A stretch of 6,720 bases of DNA, taken from NCBI GenBank assembly GCA_020634135.1, contig JACKCG010000020.1:1-6720 (forward strand), in the 5' to 3' direction. Below, piece after piece: positions 5,351 through 6,720 of the stretch (the first letter of the stretch is position 1; every line of letters begins with the position of its first letter). The position numbers and the translations under genes are program-made. The notes beneath the pieces are model-generated. The model searched no databases and was not told the DNA's origin. It was given only the letters and a program-made list of their open reading frames with translations. The stretch is from Anaerolineaceae bacterium. GTDB taxonomy: Bacteria > Chloroflexota > Anaerolineae > Aggregatilineales > Phototrophicaceae.

Positions 5351-5989
5351 ATGAAACCCATCCGCGTGGTCGTGATCGACCGCAATGACATCACCCGCAA
5401 AGGCGTGGAAGCGATCATCGGCGATGCCGGGGCGCCGTTTGAAGTCCTCACCGCCTTCGCCCGCCTGCGCGAGGTCGACCGGTATTTTAAAGAACAGGGA
5501 GAGGACATTGACGTGGTCATCCTGGATGACTATACCATCCACCCGAAGGAAGTGACCAACCTGGTCGCGCTGTGGCATCGCCACTTCCCCGACCTGGGCG
5601 TGATCGTCCTCAGCCAGCGGCGGCAGAGCGCCTACATCCAGGACGTAATGCGCTGGGGGAATGCCAGTTTCATCCTGAAGAATGGGGATGTGCAGGAGCA
5701 GCTGCTCCGTGCCTTGCAGCTCATCAGCAGTAAGTACCCGTTCATCTCACCCGCCGCTTTCAGGCTCATGAACTGTGGCACGCCAGCGGCGCTCGATCCA
5801 CAGGACTGGGATGTGCTGCGACTGACCGAACAGGGATTGCGGGCGCAAGCCATCAGCGACATCCTGGGGATTTCACGTAAGACAGTCTACCGGGTGCGGG
5901 CCCGGCTCAAGCAGCGGCTGGGGGTGAGCAACAACGAGAACCTGGTGGATGCGGCCCGCAAGCAGGGACTGCTCGAAAACAAAGACTAA
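5351..5989 (+). CDS. NarL/FixJ-family response regulator with intact receiver
   Basis: A 212-residue two-domain regulator. The receiver domain (about 1-130) begins MKPIRVVVIDRND, with acidic Asp10 (the usual neighbouring acid is Arg11) and Asp13. The phosphoacceptor is in VVILDD, most likely Asp59. Ser88 in VIVLSQ and Lys110 in FILKNG are the conserved switch residues, so phosphorylation looks possible. The C-terminal LuxR-type helix-turn-helix (about 148-207) has WDVLRLTEQGLRAQAISDIL then GISRKTVYRVRARLKQRLGV. It should be a cytoplasmic transcription factor that dimerises on DNA when activated. The frame is open from an ATG at 5279, but the receiver fold starts at 5351, which also has AAGGAGG upstream. 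No histidine kinase is in the window, so its phosphodonor is unknown. The gene is divergent from the RHH gene across the 22-bp repeat array and is followed by a second, related regulator, suggesting an old duplication. Its targets may include the shared repeats, but that is inferred. Confidence 0.9.
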   Translation: MKPIRVVVIDRNDITRKGVEAIIGDAGAPFEVLTAFARLREVDRYFKEQGEDIDVVILDDYTIHPKEVTNLVALWHRHFPDLGVIVLSQRRQSAYIQDVMRWGNASFILKNGDVQEQLLRALQLISSKYPFISPAAFRLMNCGTPAALDPQDWDVLRLTEQGLRAQAISDILGISRKTVYRVRARLKQRLGVSNNENLVDAARKQGLLENKD

Positions 5990-6062
5990 GCGCCTCTTTT
6001 CTCCTTACCCCTTACCCAACCACCTGCAAAATTACCAGAAACCTGAGCAAATTCCCGGCGCG

Positions 6063-6100
6063 GTTGTCCCATTTTGCCGCGCCAATTGTCCTATTTTCTC
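6063..6100 (-). repeat. Two inverted copies of the 22-bp repeat upstream of the second regulator
   Basis: TGTCCCATTTT (6065-6075) and TGTCCTATTTT (6087-6097) are the reverse complement of the core AAAATGGGACA, the second with one substitution. They are again spaced exactly 22 bp. The flank around the second copy, CCAATTGTCCTA, also matches the ATGGGACAATTG form in the primase leader. The pair ends about 27 bp before a possible -10 box (6125-6130), just upstream of where a -35 box would sit. That is a typical place for an activator site and could also serve a repressor. Confidence 0.85.
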
Positions 6101-6121
6101 GCCCACTCAAAGACGCTTCTG

Positions 6122-6130
6122 TGTTACGCT
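6122..6130 (+). promoter_or_regulatory. Possible extended -10 promoter of the second response regulator
   Basis: TGTTACGCT fits TGn plus a -10-like TACGCT and resembles TGATATGCT before the first regulator. Transcription would start near 6137, about 30 nt before the ATG. No good -35 is seen, and the two inverted repeats occupy the region upstream. Weak support. Confidence 0.3.
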
Positions 6131-6165
6131 GGAGGCATCGGAATCCGGTGCGACAGAGGGGCAAT

Positions 6166-6720
6166 ATGGGGTATCGAATCCTGCTGGGCGATGAGGCCGA
6201 CGTGGTGCTGATCGGTGTGCAGACCATCCTGAACGGCAGCACGGACTGGGATGCAATCTACACGGCGCGGAGTGGCGGCGAACTGATTGAGATTGCCCGT
6301 GAAGCGCAGCCCGACGTGATCGTGTTCAACGAACGGCTCGACCCGCTGATTGATGTGCTGGCGCTGGTGGAGCGGTTGAAGAACGCCGCGCCGCAGTCCC
6401 GGTTGGTGGTGCTGGGTGGACAGGTGGACGGCCTGCTGGTGCGTGATCTGTTCGCCTGTGGCGTGCTGGGGTATCTGTTTCTGGGCGACGACCTGGGCGA
6501 CTGTCTGCCGCCCGCGCTGGGGACGGTGCTGAACAACCGCCCGTATCTCTCGCCGACCGCCAACGCCGAGTACCTGGTGGCGATGCAGTCGCCGCTGCGC
6601 AACTGGCAGCTTGACTCGGAAGCGCGGGCGGTGCTGCGGCTGCTGGCGCGGGGACTGCACATCAGCCAGATCGCTGAGCAGATGGACGTGCCACTGCGGC
6701 GCATCTACTGGGTGCGGCAG
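6166..6720 (+). CDS. Second NarL/FixJ-type regulator with degenerate (pseudo-)receiver, 3' end outside window
   Basis: The first 185 residues of a regulator related to the preceding one. ATG at 6166 has AGAGGGG a few bases upstream. The receiver-like domain (about 1-128) starts MGYRILLGDEADVVLIGVQT and keeps acidic Asp9-Glu10, but the phosphorylation residues are gone. DVIVFNERL puts Asn55 where the phosphoacceptor Asp belongs, VVLGGQ puts Gly84 in place of the Thr/Ser, and GYLFLGDD puts Leu106 in place of the Lys. The helix-turn-helix begins near 149 (DSEARAVLRLLARGLHISQI, then AEQMDVPLRRIYWVRQ) and is cut by the window end; about 20-30 more residues are expected. It is probably a transcription factor that works without phosphorylation, perhaps in a heterodimer with the first regulator or by ligand binding. 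It lies 176 bp after the first regulator and carries its own repeat pair upstream, so it may be controlled separately. Confidence 0.87.
   Translation, partial: MGYRILLGDEADVVLIGVQTILNGSTDWDAIYTARSGGELIEIAREAQPDVIVFNERLDPLIDVLALVERLKNAAPQSRLVVLGGQVDGLLVRDLFACGVLGYLFLGDDLGDCLPPALGTVLNNRPYLSPTANAEYLVAMQSPLRNWQLDSEARAVLRLLARGLHISQIAEQMDVPLRRIYWVRQ

Noticed and set aside
5990..6060. Terminator after the first response regulator
   Set aside because: The stretch is C/T-rich but no stem of useful length followed by a T run could be found.
6124..6660. Minus-strand open frame opposite the second regulator
   Set aside because: The product is rich in Gln, Arg and His and has no family resemblance. The plus-strand frame gives a coherent receiver-like and helix-turn-helix protein with a ribosome binding site.

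Overview
The window looks like one end of an integrated, self-mobilising genetic element in a moderately GC-rich bacterium. The left edge (about 1-280) is host chromosome: the C-terminus of a bacterial glutamyl-tRNA synthetase gene (gltX), then a tRNA-Gln(CTG) gene with its own well-formed promoter. I lean towards Chloroflexota from the overall gene style (NarL-type regulators, DUF3987-like protein with primase). That is an impression, not a demonstration.

Directly against the tRNA lies a leftward gene train on the minus strand, read from 5050 down to 201. It holds a small ribbon-helix-helix (RHH) DNA-binding protein, a DUF3987-type primase/helicase-like protein (1-nt overlap), a DnaG-like CHC2/Toprim primase, an unannotated 59-residue protein (14-nt overlap with the primase) and a large serine recombinase. 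The recombinase reading frame runs antisense through the whole tRNA before stopping. This suggests that the tRNA is the attachment site and that integration fixed the present C-terminus of the protein. The recombinase gene is visibly more AT-rich than the primase and DUF3987 genes, so the element looks mosaic.

To the right, divergent from the RHH gene, are two NarL/FixJ-type response regulators (5351-5989, and 6166 to beyond the window end). The first keeps the phosphoacceptor Asp, Ser and Lys. The second has Asn, Gly and Leu at those three positions and looks like a phosphorylation-independent pseudo-receiver. No histidine kinase is present in the window.

The most unusual signal is a family of short repeats with core AAAATGGGACA, spaced exactly 22 bp apart. 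There are four direct copies between the RHH gene and the first regulator, two inverted copies before the second regulator, and a related ATGGGACAATTG/GACAATT cluster in the leader of the primase gene. The same control element therefore marks three of the element's intergenic regions. It could be a shared operator (for the RHH protein or the regulators) or an iteron-like replication origin. The combination of serine integrase, primase, DUF3987 protein, RHH repressor and phased repeats suggests an integrative element able to replicate, such as an integrative plasmid or a phage satellite. No capsid, portal, terminase or conjugation gene is visible here. The far boundary of the element is not in the window.
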